A DNA stretch of 64,000 bases from Myxococcales bacterium (GCA_022184915.1 JAGTJU010000001.1:310001-374000), one strand, 5' to 3'. Counted from the stretch's first letter, positions 34,015 through 47,116 are shown. Numbers and translations are program-made. The notes: a model not told the origin generated them from the sequence alone.

Positions 34015-36729
34015 CTAGGGGTGCATCAGGGCCGAAACCGCAGTGAGCTCGCTGGGTGTGAGATCCACACGCGACTGTCCGAGTGCCAAGCAAGCGGGCA
34101 AGGGGCAGCCGGCCGCATCCAGGAACGCCCGCGCGAGGCGTCGTCCCAGGTTGCGGTCGCTGGCCGTGAGGGAGCCGAAGCACACCTCCCTGACCACCGT
34201 CTCGCAGAACTGCCAGTTGTCGTCGGTGTTCTCGCGCCCTGTGTGCAGCAATCCCCCGGCGGCCAGGGCTGCCAGCATTTCCCCAAGAGGCGTCTCGGTC
34301 GTTTCGCCGAGCAGCGCCGTGAGGCCTGCCGTCGAGAAGGTCGTTCCGAAGACGCTGGCGGCGCGAAGTAAACGCTTGGCGTCGGCCCCGAGTAGGTCGA
34401 GTTCGCTTTGGACGAGGCCCGCCACGGAATCGGGCACGACGGTGCGGCTGGGCACGAGCGCGTGCCGGGCGAGCTCTTCGAGGCAATACGGGTTGCCACG
34501 CGATCGCTCCAGGATCCAGGCGTCCAGCGTGGATTGTCCCGCGGGCAGCAGGCCTCGAAGGGCGAACTCGAGATGGCGCTGGGCGAGGGGAGGGAGGCGA
34601 AGCCGCAGTGGCCCGTGGCCCTCGAGCAGGTCGGGGATGCGATCGTCCAGCTCGGGCCGGGCCGAGATGACGACGAAAAGGGGGCTCTGGGCGAGTTGGG
34701 TCAGCAGCCGGTCGAGAAGCTGCAGGGAGCTGGTGTCGGCGAGGTGCGCGTCTTCGAGCACGAGGACCGTGGGCCGTGTGCCGCATGCGTGTTCCAGCCA
34801 CGACACGAAGGCGCCTGCGGCCGCGGTGACATCACCGTCGAAGGAAAGTCGTGCCTGGTCGAAGATGCCCGAAAGGGCCCTGTAGGGTGCAACGCTGCTG
34901 ATGGGCAAGGCGCGGCCTTGCAGGATGAGGAAGTCCTCCGGGCGCCCCTGCAGTTTGCGGAGCCACTCCGCCAGGAGCCGTGTTTTTCCGAGGCCCGCGG
35001 ACCCCACGAGGATGGCTGCGCCGGACGCGTCTTCGCTCACGCTCGTGGCGAGGGCGGTGTCGAGCGCGGCCAGTTCGCGATCGCGTCCGCAAAACCGGGT
35101 GATCTCCCCCAAGATGCGGCGGGGAGCGGGCAGCCCGTCGCGCTCGCGCAGCAACAGGTGCTGGGCGCGTTCGTGCAGGATCGCGAAGCGTTGGCTGAGC
35201 AAGCGCGCCGACGTATCGTCCGTGACGACCCCACCGGGCGCAGCCTTGTCGAGCAAGATCGCCGCTTGCTCCACCACCTCGCCGGCGGGAAGGCGCGCGA
35301 GCAACACGCCCCGCCCTGTCGCCATGGATCGCCTGAGATCGGGGTGATGGGCGGCCAGGTGCAGGCCCATGCGCGCGATCTGCTCCACCTGCTCGGTGAG
35401 GGAGAGCAAGGTGGGCGCGGTCACGATGAGGGAGCGCTCGAGAAGCCGATCGATGCGTCCCCCGAAGGGCTCGAGCGTGGCGGCGAGCTTTGCCAGAAAG
35501 TCTTCGGAGACGCCGTGGCCCGGGAGGTCCCGGGTTTGGCCGCTTGGCCGCTGCGTGCGTGCGACCAGCAGCACGGACATCACCCGCTCCTCGTTGTGGG
35601 AGAGCACGTCGCGAGGTAGGCGCCGAAGCTGGGGTATCTGGGGCAGGGCCAGGGGCGAGGGGCCCTCGAGCGGAGCCAAACGTTCTGCGATCACCGCCAT
35701 GCGCCGGGCGAGGGTCAGGGCGTCGGCGGGGCGATCCTCTCGGCGATTGGCCAACATCGAACTCAGCAAGCGGCGCAGCTCGGGATCCACCTGCTGCAGC
35801 TTGAGATCGATGTTGGGTCCCTGCCCCGAGGCGATCCTCGTCATGACCTGTGCAGCGGTGTCGCCCGCAAACGCCGGCTCGCCTGTCAACGCTTCGTACA
35901 TCACGCAACCGAGCGCAAAGATGTCGACGCGCCCGTCCAGATCGCCCATGCCGCGTGCCTGCTCGGGAGCGTTGTACATGGGGGTGCCCACGGTGTTGCC
36001 GCGCTTCGTGAGGCGGAAGGCGTCGTCGGTCCGGCGTGCCACGCCGAAGTCGATCAGCTTCGCGTCGGAGACGCGGAAGCCGGAGAGAAAAATGTTGCTG
36101 GGCTTGATGTCTCGGTGAATGACGCCCAAGTTGTGGGCCGTCGCCAGGGCTTCGAGGACCCGCGACGCCATGCGCGCGGCCAGGCTGGGGGACAGGCGCC
36201 CTCGGGCCAGCCGCTCGTCGAGGGTCTCGCCTTCGAGCCACTCCATCACGTAAAAGGGCTCGCCGTGCGACGTGGTACCGTGGTCGATGAAGCGAACGAT
36301 GGCGCTGTGCTTCAGCTCGGCGAGCAAGGCTGCCTCCCGTTCGAAGCGGGCGGCGTCGCTTTCGCCCTTGCCGTGGAGCACCTTGATGGCCACCGTCTGG
36401 CGCGTTTGCCGATCGTAGGCCTGGAACACGGTCCCCATCCCCCCGGTGCCCGCCTGGGACTTGAGTTCGTAGCGCTCGCCGAGATGCGTTGTTTTCGTCG
36501 GGATTGGAGACACGGCGAGCGTCCCATTCGGCACTTGTTGCCCAGCCCTTGAGGCGCGCAGGCTGCCTCGCAGCGGTCCGTCCTCGGGGGAGGGGACAAG
36601 CCACCGACTTGACCCACGCTGGACACCGGTGTAGGGCTCGTCATCGAGGATACGGGCCCTGCCTGGGCTTTGTTTGTCCTCGTCCCCTGACAAGTGAAGA
36701 GCAAGCTGTGTCTTGGCAGACCTCGCCAC
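34015..36729 (-). CDS. Ser/Thr kinase fused to a predicted ATPase
   Basis: The ~904-residue protein starts with a disordered region, then a Hanks kinase (~85-345: GTGGMGTVFQAYD, VAIKVLHG, HRDIKPSNIFL, DFGVARR). The middle region ~385-540 looks like a degenerate class III cyclase homology domain (RMGLHLAAHHPDLRRSMATG, GEVVEQAAILLDKAAPGGVV). Next is a STAND/AAA-type ATPase (~560-760) with Walker A ILVGSAGLGKTRLL and Walker B TVLVLEDAHLAD, ending in a short helical stretch. Relatives usually carry a long C-terminal TPR array that is missing here. The start GTG 36729 is divergent to metH, 62 bases apart. Confidence 0.9.
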   Translation of the reverse strand: MARSAKTQLALHLSGDEDKQSPGRARILDDEPYTGVQRGSSRWLVPSPEDGPLRGSLRASRAGQQVPNGTLAVSPIPTKTTHLGERYELKSQAGTGGMGTVFQAYDRQTRQTVAIKVLHGKGESDAARFEREAALLAELKHSAIVRFIDHGTTSHGEPFYVMEWLEGETLDERLARGRLSPSLAARMASRVLEALATAHNLGVIHRDIKPSNIFLSGFRVSDAKLIDFGVARRTDDAFRLTKRGNTVGTPMYNAPEQARGMGDLDGRVDIFALGCVMYEALTGEPAFAGDTAAQVMTRIASGQGPNIDLKLQQVDPELRRLLSSMLANRREDRPADALTLARRMAVIAERLAPLEGPSPLALPQIPQLRRLPRDVLSHNEERVMSVLLVARTQRPSGQTRDLPGHGVSEDFLAKLAATLEPFGGRIDRLLERSLIVTAPTLLSLTEQVEQIARMGLHLAAHHPDLRRSMATGRGVLLARLPAGEVVEQAAILLDKAAPGGVVTDDTSARLLSQRFAILHERAQHLLLRERDGLPAPRRILGEITRFCGRDRELAALDTALATSVSEDASGAAILVGSAGLGKTRLLAEWLRKLQGRPEDFLILQGRALPISSVAPYRALSGIFDQARLSFDGDVTAAAGAFVSWLEHACGTRPTVLVLEDAHLADTSSLQLLDRLLTQLAQSPLFVVISARPELDDRIPDLLEGHGPLRLRLPPLAQRHLEFALRGLLPAGQSTLDAWILERSRGNPYCLEELARHALVPSRTVVPDSVAGLVQSELDLLGADAKRLLRAASVFGTTFSTAGLTALLGETTETPLGEMLAALAAGGLLHTGRENTDDNWQFCETVVREVCFGSLTASDRNLGRRLARAFLDAAGCPLPACLALGQSRVDLTPSELTAVSALMHP

Positions 36730-36791
36730 GGAGCCGTTGGTGGAGAGGTTTTCCGCCGGCCTCGCTTTTCGAATGACGAAACGAAGACATC

Positions 36792-40490
<3,699 letters not shown>

Positions 40491-40689
40491 GTCTCTGATC
40501 GCCCCGCGAGGGCCCGCAAGACACACGCCCATCGGGTCAGGTCGAGCGTCTGCCCGTGGCGCGGCTCAAGTCCGTGCCGCAGGCAGACGATACCCGGCGC
40601 GTGCTTCGCACCGAGGCATGACCGTGCCGCTCGATCCCTTTCATTTACCCCAGCCCGGCACGGCCGCGACCCTTTCTCGGAGGCCCGTC

Positions 40690-42092
40690 TTGCGCGTCCA
40701 ACTCTTCGTATCCGTTGCTCTTTTAGTCTGCTCGTTGCCTGCGGTTCAGGTGGCGGGACCAACGTTCCCGCCGACGCCAGCGTGGCGCCGGACGCCAACA
40801 CGGGGACCGGCACGGCGGATGCCGGCGGCGCTGGCGGGGGAGGCGTAGATGCTCCCGTCGCAGGGGGCAGTGGAGGCACGGCAGATGCCGGTGGGCCGAC
40901 AGGTATGCCTGACGCGGCCGGAAACGCCGATGCAGGCACCGTGCCTGATTCCGGCGCTCCCGACGCCGGGGATCCCTGCGCGGTCAACAACGGCGGCTGC
41001 GATCCCCTCGTGATGTGTACGGCCGGTGCCGGTGGCGCCGTGTGTGGCGCGTGCCCCGCGGGGTACGCGGGAGATGGCGTGGTGGGGTGCACCGACGTCG
41101 ACGAGTGCGCGGCCAACAACGGCGGCTGTGACCCGCTCGTGACCTGCATGAACACCGCCGGCTCCCGGACCTGTGGCATGTGCCCCGCGGGGTATGCGGG
41201 CACCGGGGAGGCAGGCTGCACCGATGTGGATGAGTGCGCTGCCACAACCCCTCCTTGTGATCCTTTGGTGACCTGCACGAACAGCGCGGGTAGTTTTACC
41301 TGTGGCGCGTGCCCGAGCGGCTACAGCGGCGGTGGCGTCAGTGGGTGCATGGACGTCGACGAATGCGCGACGAACAACGGGGGCTGCGATGCGCTGACCA
41401 CGTGCACGAATACCCCCGGTTCCCGGACGTGCGGGGCGTGTCCGGCAGGGTACATGGGCACGGGAGCCACGGGATGTGCGAACATCAACGAGTGCGCGGG
41501 CAACCCGTGCCAAAACGGCGGCAGCTGCACGGATGGCGTGAACGCCTTCACGTGCACCTGCGCGGCGGGCTATAGCGGCACCACGTGCGAGACGAACATC
41601 GACGAGTGCGCGGGCAACCCATGCCAAAACGGCGGCAGCTGCACGGACGGGGTCAATGGGTATTCGTGCACCTGCGCGGCGGGCTTTAGCGGCACCACGT
41701 GCGAGACGAACATCGACGAGTGCGCGGGCAGCCCGTGCCAAAACGGCGGCAGCTGCACGGACGGGGTCAATGGGTACACGTGCACCTGCACGGGTGGATA
41801 TGGAGGCCCGACCTGTGCGGACGTGGTGCCGCACGTCCAGATCCTGTTGCATTGTGCGACGGGTACCGATGTCCTCAACACCTTCTCGGGCAGTGGGTGC
41901 TTCGGACCCGTGGCGCCGGGTGGCGCCTCCTATGCCTTGCTGCACGGGGGCCTGACCAGCGTCACGGTGTGGTCGGGGCCCAACTGCACCGCGTGTTCCT
42001 ACACGGTTACGAGCGATCTCAACTTCTGCGGCGCCTCGTTCTCGGGCTGCGGAGGCTTGAATGACAACGTTCAGTCGGTGAGCATCCCGTAG
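40690..42092 (+). CDS. EGF-repeat lipoprotein; signal peptide broken by one base
   Basis: The body (from ~40743) has a Gly/Ala/Asp-rich linker, then four EGF-like calcium-type repeats (DVDECAANNGGCDPLVTC...) and three classical EGF repeats (NIDECAGNPCQNGGSCTDGV), and ends in a C-terminal Cys-rich domain (SGCFGPVAPGG...NFCGASFSGCGG). It would be a secreted or surface disulfide-rich adhesin-like protein. The body frame has no ATG, GTG or TTG between 40617 and the lipobox VACGSGGG. The only good start is TTG 40690 behind CGGAGG, one base out of frame. One extra T in the TTTT run at 40721-40724 would join them as MRVQLFVSVALFSLLVACGS. The ATG at 40618 opens only a short, non-conserved frame. Confidence 0.75.
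41481..41822. repeat. Three tandem 114-bp repeats (EGF modules)
   Basis: Copies begin at 41481, 41595 and 41709 and are nearly identical over ~100 bases, each encoding a 38-residue EGF module beginning with N-I-(D/N)-E-C-A-G. The homogeneity suggests recent expansion or gene conversion. They are in frame, so copy number can change without breaking the gene. Confidence 0.9.
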
Positions 42093-42116
42093 CGAAGACG
42101 GGAGCTTGGCTCCTGG

Positions 42117-42160
42117 GTCGCCCCGTGTCCGCGCCCTCCGGGTGACGGGTACGGGGCGAC
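42117..42160. terminator. Inverted repeat between convergent EGF and MBL genes
   Basis: GTCGCCCCGT (42117-42126) is perfectly repeated inverted as ACGGGGCGAC (42151-42160) around 24 bases. It lies in the 86-base gap after the EGF stop at 42092 and before the nuclease stop at 42179. There is no T-tract on either side, so a bidirectional terminator is inferred from position. Confidence 0.45.
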
Positions 42161-42178
42161 GTGCGTTTCCCGCCCGGC

Positions 42179-43519
42179 TTACACCCGCCGCGCGGCCCAG
42201 GTCGCGAACGCCTCTTGCGCTTCCACTTCTCCGTGGTGCAGAGCCAAACGCCGCACGTTCGGGATGGCACCCACCCAGCGCCAGAGCTCGTCGCGATCGG
42301 CGTGGGCGGACAGGCCACTCAGGGTCTCGATCGCGGCCCGCACCGGGATCTCTTCGTGGTTAAGCCAGACCGTGCCCCCCGTCCGTGCCGCGGCCTGGAT
42401 CCGCGCCCCCGGTGTGCCGGGGGCCTGATAGCCCACGAACACCACGCAGGTCTCGGGCAGCGGCAGGAGCTCGGCCAAGTGGCCGACGATCCGCCCGCCC
42501 GTGCACATGCCGCTGCCCGCGATGACGAGCAGGGGTTCCTTGACGTCCCGCAGCCTCACGGAGTCGCGCGCGGAATGAACGGCGTAGAGGCTCTCGAAGC
42601 TGAGGGGATCGTCGCCGGACGCGAGCTTGTCGCGTGCCTCCTGGTCAAAGAGGTGGCGCGCCTTTTGGTAGAGCTCCGTGACCTTGAGGCCCATGGGCGT
42701 GTCGATGGCGACGGTGATGTCCGGGATGCGCCGGGCCTCCACCAAGGTGTTCAGGTGATAGATGAGCGTTTGTGTGCGGCCGATCGCAAAGGCGGGCACC
42801 AGAATGTGCCCTCCGTCGCGGACGGCGCGGTTCACGATGCTCTCGAGGCGGGCCTCGATGTCTTCGTGGCTCTGACGGTGCTCGCTGTCACCGTAGGTGC
42901 TCTCCATCACGACGAGATCCACGGGGCGCTCGCGGCCCCACGTCATGTTGTAGTCGCGCAGCAGGGGGCTGTTGGGCCGGCCGAGATCTCCTGAACAGAT
43001 GACCCGCCCTCCGGGGGCCGTCAGCTCGACGCTGCTCGAGCCCAGGATGTGCCCCGCTTCGTGTAGGGTGCACGAACCATCGAGGCCTGGTACGGAAAAC
43101 GATGTTTCGTAGGGCGCAACGCGGGCGAGCGCCTCGAAACGCCGAACGAAGCGGCGGATCTCGGGATCGGACTGGCGCGCCAGGCGGAGACCATCTTCCA
43201 GGACCAACTTGGCCACATCCAAGGTGGCGCGGGTGCCGAGGATCGGTCCATCGTAGCCGCGGTCGAGGAGCTGAGGCAACGAGCCCACGTGGTCGTTGTG
43301 GCCGTGGGTCAGCACGACGGCGTCGAGCTTGTCGAGCGCCTCAGCGGGAAACCTCCAGCGCTCGGCCTCCCGGCCTTGTGCCACCCCGCAATCCACCAGG
43401 ACTCGTGCGCCGCCGGTCTCGATCAGGGTCATCGCGCCCGTGACGCTTGCCATGGCACCCAACAAGGTGACCTGGCCAGAGGGCAGGGGGTGAATGGGCG
43501 TGCTGGGCAGGATGAGCAT
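42179..43519 (-). CDS. Beta-CASP metallo-beta-lactamase-fold nuclease (RNA-processing type)
   Basis: The 446-residue protein has the metallo-beta-lactamase motifs: HGHNDH (motif 2), EAGHILGS, SGDLGRPN and LSAHAD-type C-terminal histidines. It also has the beta-CASP insert with FAIGRTQTLIY and IAGSGMCTGGRIVGHL and a C-terminal RMMBL-like end (GLSAHADRDELWRWV...LHHGE). By family it acts on RNA as an endo- or exonuclease (CPSF73-like group in bacteria). The gene is single, convergent with the EGF gene, and faces the divergent thioesterase gene. Confidence 0.92.
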   Translation of the reverse strand: MLILPSTPIHPLPSGQVTLLGAMASVTGAMTLIETGGARVLVDCGVAQGREAERWRFPAEALDKLDAVVLTHGHNDHVGSLPQLLDRGYDGPILGTRATLDVAKLVLEDGLRLARQSDPEIRRFVRRFEALARVAPYETSFSVPGLDGSCTLHEAGHILGSSSVELTAPGGRVICSGDLGRPNSPLLRDYNMTWGRERPVDLVVMESTYGDSEHRQSHEDIEARLESIVNRAVRDGGHILVPAFAIGRTQTLIYHLNTLVEARRIPDITVAIDTPMGLKVTELYQKARHLFDQEARDKLASGDDPLSFESLYAVHSARDSVRLRDVKEPLLVIAGSGMCTGGRIVGHLAELLPLPETCVVFVGYQAPGTPGARIQAAARTGGTVWLNHEEIPVRAAIETLSGLSAHADRDELWRWVGAIPNVRRLALHHGEVEAQEAFATWAARRV

Positions 43520-43617
43520 CGGGCGAGTTTAGGACAAGAGCCGGCCTTCGTGTGTTCGTTCTCCCGAACCTCGGGCTTCGCCTATACTTCTGGCCCCGGG
43601 CTGGATTCCTGGGAACC

Positions 43618-44154
43618 ATGAACCTCATCCTGCGTACCTTCTTTGTTACGATGCGAGCGCTTTGGGCCTCGTGGCGTGGTCGCAAGTTGGGGCCCTTCGA
43701 CGAGTCGGTGCTGCCTTTCCGGGTGTGGTTGAACGACCTCGACGTCAACCTTCACATGAACAACGGCCGCTATCTCACGATCATGGATCTCGGTCGTTTC
43801 GATTTCCTCTTGCGTTCGGGTCTTTGGACCCAGGTGCGCCGGCAGCGTTGGATGCCTTTGGTGGGGGCCGTGGTGTTCCGCTACAAGCGCTCGCTGCAGC
43901 CGTTCGTGCGCTACGATTTGCACTCGCGCGTGCTGGGTTGGGACGACAAGTGGTTCTACATCGAGCAGCGCTTTTTGCTGGGAGGCGAGCTGGCGGGCCT
44001 CGGCTTGGTGCGGGCGCTGTTCCGGGGGCGGTCCGGCAACGTGCCCCCGGCGGAAGCCCTCCGTGCGGCAGGTTACGACGTGGCCTCACCCCCGCTGCCC
44101 GAGATGGTGGCTGATTGGCGTCGTCTGGAGACCGCGGCCGGCGTGGGGTTTTGA
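43618..44154 (+). CDS. Hotdog-fold acyl-CoA thioesterase-like protein
   Basis: The hotdog active-site helix pattern DLDVNLHMNNGRYLTIMDLG is clear (~residues 41-60), as are VVFRYKRSLQPFVRYDLHSR and WFYIEQRFL, matching the THEM6/4HBT group. The ~178-residue length fits. These enzymes hydrolyse acyl-CoA thioesters; the substrate here is unknown. ATG 43618 is preferred over upstream 43552, since the extra residues are not conserved-looking. It is divergent from the beta-CASP gene by ~98 bases, and followed by a degraded coding remnant at 44205. Confidence 0.85.
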   Translation: MNLILRTFFVTMRALWASWRGRKLGPFDESVLPFRVWLNDLDVNLHMNNGRYLTIMDLGRFDFLLRSGLWTQVRRQRWMPLVGAVVFRYKRSLQPFVRYDLHSRVLGWDDKWFYIEQRFLLGGELAGLGLVRALFRGRSGNVPPAEALRAAGYDVASPPLPEMVADWRRLETAAGVGF

Positions 44155-44204
44155 GCCCCCCTGCCGCAGGTGCTCCTCACCCAACAACGTCGAGAAGAGC
44201 CGGC

Positions 44205-44459
44205 GTGGCCACGTTGGCGGCGGCGTTGCGGCTGGCCATCAAGCTCGACGACGCCCCGAAGGTAGAGGCACTCGGCCCACTCTTTTGGACAAGCTGCCCG
44301 AGGCCCACGACGCCCCGGCAGACACGTGGCTTTTCGTCGCCGGACAGGCGCTGCTGGCTGGGGAGGCGCTTGCGAGGTTCGAGTCCCAGCGCAGCTTGCC
44401 TGCAGCGTTCGCCCCGGGTCGGGCGCGCAACGCGTGCTTTAGCCCGTCGCCGTTACGCC
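44205..44459 (+). pseudogene. Degraded coding remnant with a frame break at T4
   Basis: This 319-base gap between genes (44155-44473) holds no intact gene, but shows coding-like sequence. From GTG 44205 the frame reads MATLAAALRLAIKLDDAPKV and has GC-rich third positions, then breaks. After the TTTT at ~44282-44285 the adjoining frame continues coding-like as LDKLPEAHDAPADTW. One extra T would rejoin the two parts. The frame then has no stop before hemJ on the other strand. I do not recognise the protein; helix-rich, TPR-like. Confidence 0.35.
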
Positions 44460-44473
44460 GGCGCCAGGCCCCC

Positions 44474-44905
44474 TCAGGGGCCGAAGGGGCGACGGATGAC
44501 CATGATCACGATGATCACCATCAAGAGGGTGGGGACCTCGTTCCACACGCGAAAGAACTTGTGGGTCTTGAAGGTGGGCTCGGTGATGAGGCGCTTGCGC
44601 CACGCAGACGACATGCCGTGCACCCCGGCCAGCGCCAGCACGCAGGTGAGCTTGACGTGCATCCAGGGCTGCTTGAGCCAGTCGGGCACCAGCACCAGCA
44701 TGGTGATGCCTGTGATGAAGGTGGCGATCATGGAAGGCGTGGCGATCGCCTTGAGCAGCCGCCGTTCCATGACTTGAAAGCGCTCGCGGACCACCGCCTC
44801 GGTTTCCATGGCGTGATACACGAACAGCCGCAGCAAATAGAGCATGCCGGCCATCCAGGTGATGATCGAGATGACGTGAATGGCTTTGACCCAGACGTAA
44901 AACAC
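44474..44905 (-). CDS. hemJ: Protoporphyrinogen IX oxidase, HemJ/CopD family
   Basis: HemJ oxidises protoporphyrinogen IX to protoporphyrin IX in haem synthesis, at the inner membrane. The 143-residue protein has the HemJ start YVWVKAIHVISIITWMAGML with the conserved His and Trp, the YLLRLFVYH segment, and the later WMHVKLTCVLALAGVHG with the conserved Lys, in four membrane helices. The ATG at 44905 (MFYVWVK) is well placed. No other hem gene adjoins. Confidence 0.93.
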   Translation of the reverse strand: MFYVWVKAIHVISIITWMAGMLYLLRLFVYHAMETEAVVRERFQVMERRLLKAIATPSMIATFITGITMLVLVPDWLKQPWMHVKLTCVLALAGVHGMSSAWRKRLITEPTFKTHKFFRVWNEVPTLLMVIIVIMVIRRPFGP

Positions 44906-45120
44906 GTGGGCAGGCTACCAGCGGGGGAGGGGAAGTCCAAGGCAGGGCCAGCAGGGTGGTCTCCTTGTAGTCTTCTTGGGTCAAGATAACGCGTTGTCCT
45001 GCGGAAGGTTTGAAAACTTTGCGCGTTGCGCGCTCAGGAAAAAATGCGATATGTGGCGCGCTGGGGGCGGCAGAGGCATCTCACCGGCCCCGTTTCCCGC
45101 ACCCAACCCGAGGAGAAAGC

Positions 45121-46449
45121 ATGTCGTTAGGTCAGGATTTCAAGAAGTTCTTGTTGAGAGGCAACGTGGTCGATTTGGCCGTGGCCGTCGTGATCGGCGG
45201 TGCGTTCGGCAAGATCGTGTCGGCCTTCGTCGACGACCTGGTCATGCCTGCCGTGTCGGCACTGATACCGGGTGGGTCTTGGCGGGAGTTCACGGTGACG
45301 CCGCTCAACTTCAAGGTGGGGCACCTGCTCGGAACCTTGCTCGACTTTTTCATTGTCGCGACGGTCATCTTTTTCGTGCTCGTCAAGTTCCTGGGCGCGG
45401 TCATGAAGAAGGAAGAGGCACCGCCCGCGCCGGCACCTCCGCCCACCAAAAGCTGCGGCGAATGCCTCGAGACCGTGCCGGCTGCGGCCAAGCGTTGCAA
45501 GTTCTGCACAAGTCTGCTGACGGCGCTTGCGCTCGTTTTCCTCGGGGCTCCGGCTTTTGCGCAGGGCAACCCCGCGTTCGCCTACGAAAAGCCTCCCGCG
45601 GAGATGAAGCCCGTGGTGGAGTGGAACGCGCAAGTCAAGGGCGCCCTGGTGCTGACGGGCGGCAACTCGCAGGCCACGAACGGCGCACTGTCGGTCACGA
45701 CCTCCCGCCGCGCCGGCGACAACAAGCTGGGCATCGAGGGCATGGCGGCCTACGGCACGGCGAACGTGCGACAGTTTGTGCCCGGAAACACTGGGGTCGC
45801 CACGCTGGTTGATGGCGACGCTGACATCGTTCGTAACGAGGTGGACTCGACCAACCTGATCTTGGGCAAGGGTCGCTACGACCGATTCCTGACCCAAAAC
45901 AACGCAGCTTACCTGCAGGCCAACATCGGTCGGGACAAGATCGCTGGCAAAAAGCTCTTTGGTGGTTCCCAGGCTGGCTATAGCCGTCAGCTGCTCAAGA
46001 ACGACACGCACGAGCTGCTCGGCGAATTCGGTTACGACTTCACGTACGAGTCTTATTACGGCGATTCGCAGGGCGTCTCCATTCACTCTGCGCGCATCTT
46101 CCTCGGCGAGAGCCTCAAGGTTTCCGACGACACCGGCCTCTATGCCAATGCCGAGGCGTTGTTCAACCTCAACGAAGAAGGTTCGGCGTTGGACGCCTCC
46201 GTGAACACTTACAAGGAGGGTGTGGGGCCCTTCAAGGACACCCGCGTGAACGCCAAGGCGGGTCTCACCACCAAGCTCTGGAAGAACCTTAGCTTCGGTT
46301 TCGGCCTGGCCATGCGCTACGATCAGAACCCGGCGCCGCTGAACGCGACCTTCATTGACCGAGACATGGCCAATCCGACTCCCTACCGCGCCTTTGCCAA
46401 CGAGGTCGACTTCATCGCCGACGCCTCGTTGATCGTCACCCTGTTGTGA
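45121..46449 (+). CDS. mscL: MscL channel/zinc-ribbon fused in frame to DUF481 outer-membrane protein
   Basis: ATG 45121 follows GAGGAGAAAGC. Residues 1-~98 are a typical MscL mechanosensitive channel ([20 protein letters not shown], two membrane helices, [19 protein letters not shown]). Residues 99-110 are Pro-rich. CGEC (112-115) and CKFC (126-129) form a zinc ribbon as found at the end of some MscL proteins. Directly after it, 131-147 ([17 protein letters not shown]) is a perfect Sec signal h-region and cleavage site, followed by a DUF481/YdiY-like outer-membrane barrel ([20 protein letters not shown]) to residue 442. GTG 45475 could be an internal start ([18 protein letters not shown]). 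The pieces are normally separate proteins (see findings). It overlaps coaE by 14 bases tail to tail. Confidence 0.85.
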   Translation: MSLGQDFKKFLLRGNVVDLAVAVVIGGAFGKIVSAFVDDLVMPAVSALIPGGSWREFTVTPLNFKVGHLLGTLLDFFIVATVIFFVLVKFLGAVMKKEEAPPAPAPPPTKSCGECLETVPAAAKRCKFCTSLLTALALVFLGAPAFAQGNPAFAYEKPPAEMKPVVEWNAQVKGALVLTGGNSQATNGALSVTTSRRAGDNKLGIEGMAAYGTANVRQFVPGNTGVATLVDGDADIVRNEVDSTNLILGKGRYDRFLTQNNAAYLQANIGRDKIAGKKLFGGSQAGYSRQLLKNDTHELLGEFGYDFTYESYYGDSQGVSIHSARIFLGESLKVSDDTGLYANAEALFNLNEEGSALDASVNTYKEGVGPFKDTRVNAKAGLTTKLWKNLSFGFGLAMRYDQNPAPLNATFIDRDMANPTPYRAFANEVDFIADASLIVTLL

Positions 46450-47059
46450 GCCCGAAGCGCGAGCGCAGGTCCGCGAGCACCGCCTGGACCTGCGCGCCGG
46501 TGGCCTCGCGCGTGCCGCCGTTGTCGATCACGTGGCTGGCCACCCGCACCTTCTCCGAGAGAGGGTACTGAGCGGCGATGCGGGCCCGGACCTCCGCCTC
46601 CGAAAGCGGGCCCCGGGCCACCGCGCGCGCCACCTGCACCTCGAGGGGCACCGTCACCACGATGAGGGCGTCGAAGTCTCCGTGCCGTCCCGTCTCGACC
46701 AGCAGGGCGGCGTCGTAAACCGCCAGGTGGTGCCCCTGCGCTGCGAGCGCGCGCGCCCGGGCCAGCGCCAGCGCCTGAATGCGGGGATGTGTGAGGGCCT
46801 GCAGACGCGCCCGGGCCTCGGGATCGGCGAACACCTTGGCGCCCAGCTTGCGCCGGTCGAGTGTGCCATCGGGCGCGCAGACATCGGGCCAAAGCGCCGT
46901 GATCTCGGCCCACGCGGGCTCACCCGGACGCACGATGTCGCGCGCCAACTCGTCCGCATCCAAAACGGGAACACCCGCCTCCGCGAACAGCTTCGCCACG
47001 GTCGACTTGCCCGAGCCGATGCCGCCCGTGAGGCCCACGAAGGCCAGGTTTCCCACCAT
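46436..47059 (-). CDS. coaE: Dephospho-CoA kinase
   Basis: CoaE phosphorylates the 3'-OH of dephospho-CoA with ATP, the last step of CoA synthesis. The 207-residue product has the P-loop [13 protein letters not shown], the VLDADELAR acceptor-binding motif, [17 protein letters not shown] and ALLVETG, and the C-terminal IDNGG. The ATG at 47059 is 57 bases from divergent engB. Its 3' end overlaps the fusion gene by 14 bases tail to tail. Confidence 0.95.
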   Translation of the reverse strand: MVGNLAFVGLTGGIGSGKSTVAKLFAEAGVPVLDADELARDIVRPGEPAWAEITALWPDVCAPDGTLDRRKLGAKVFADPEARARLQALTHPRIQALALARARALAAQGHHLAVYDAALLVETGRHGDFDALIVVTVPLEVQVARAVARGPLSEAEVRARIAAQYPLSEKVRVASHVIDNGGTREATGAQVQAVLADLRSRFGLTTG

Positions 47060-47116
47060 GACCGCGAATCCTATGTCATTGTTCCGGCCCCGTCAGATAA
47101 ACCCTCGCCCCGTGCC

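Noticed and set aside
36730-36791. Possible SAM or cobalamin riboswitch before metH
   Set aside because: The 62-base leader is too short, and no riboswitch-like conserved blocks are visible.
40618-40848. Stand-alone 76-codon gene starting at ATG 40618
   Set aside because: It is the out-of-frame start of the EGF lipoprotein; its second half overlaps the body in the wrong frame.
41481-41822. Regular repeats that could suggest a CRISPR array
   Set aside because: They are contiguous, in-frame EGF modules with no spacers.
44380-44410. GGTTCGAGTCC, resembling a tRNA T-arm
   Set aside because: The flanking bases do not form a T-stem, and no acceptor or anticodon arm surrounds it; it lies in coding-like sequence.
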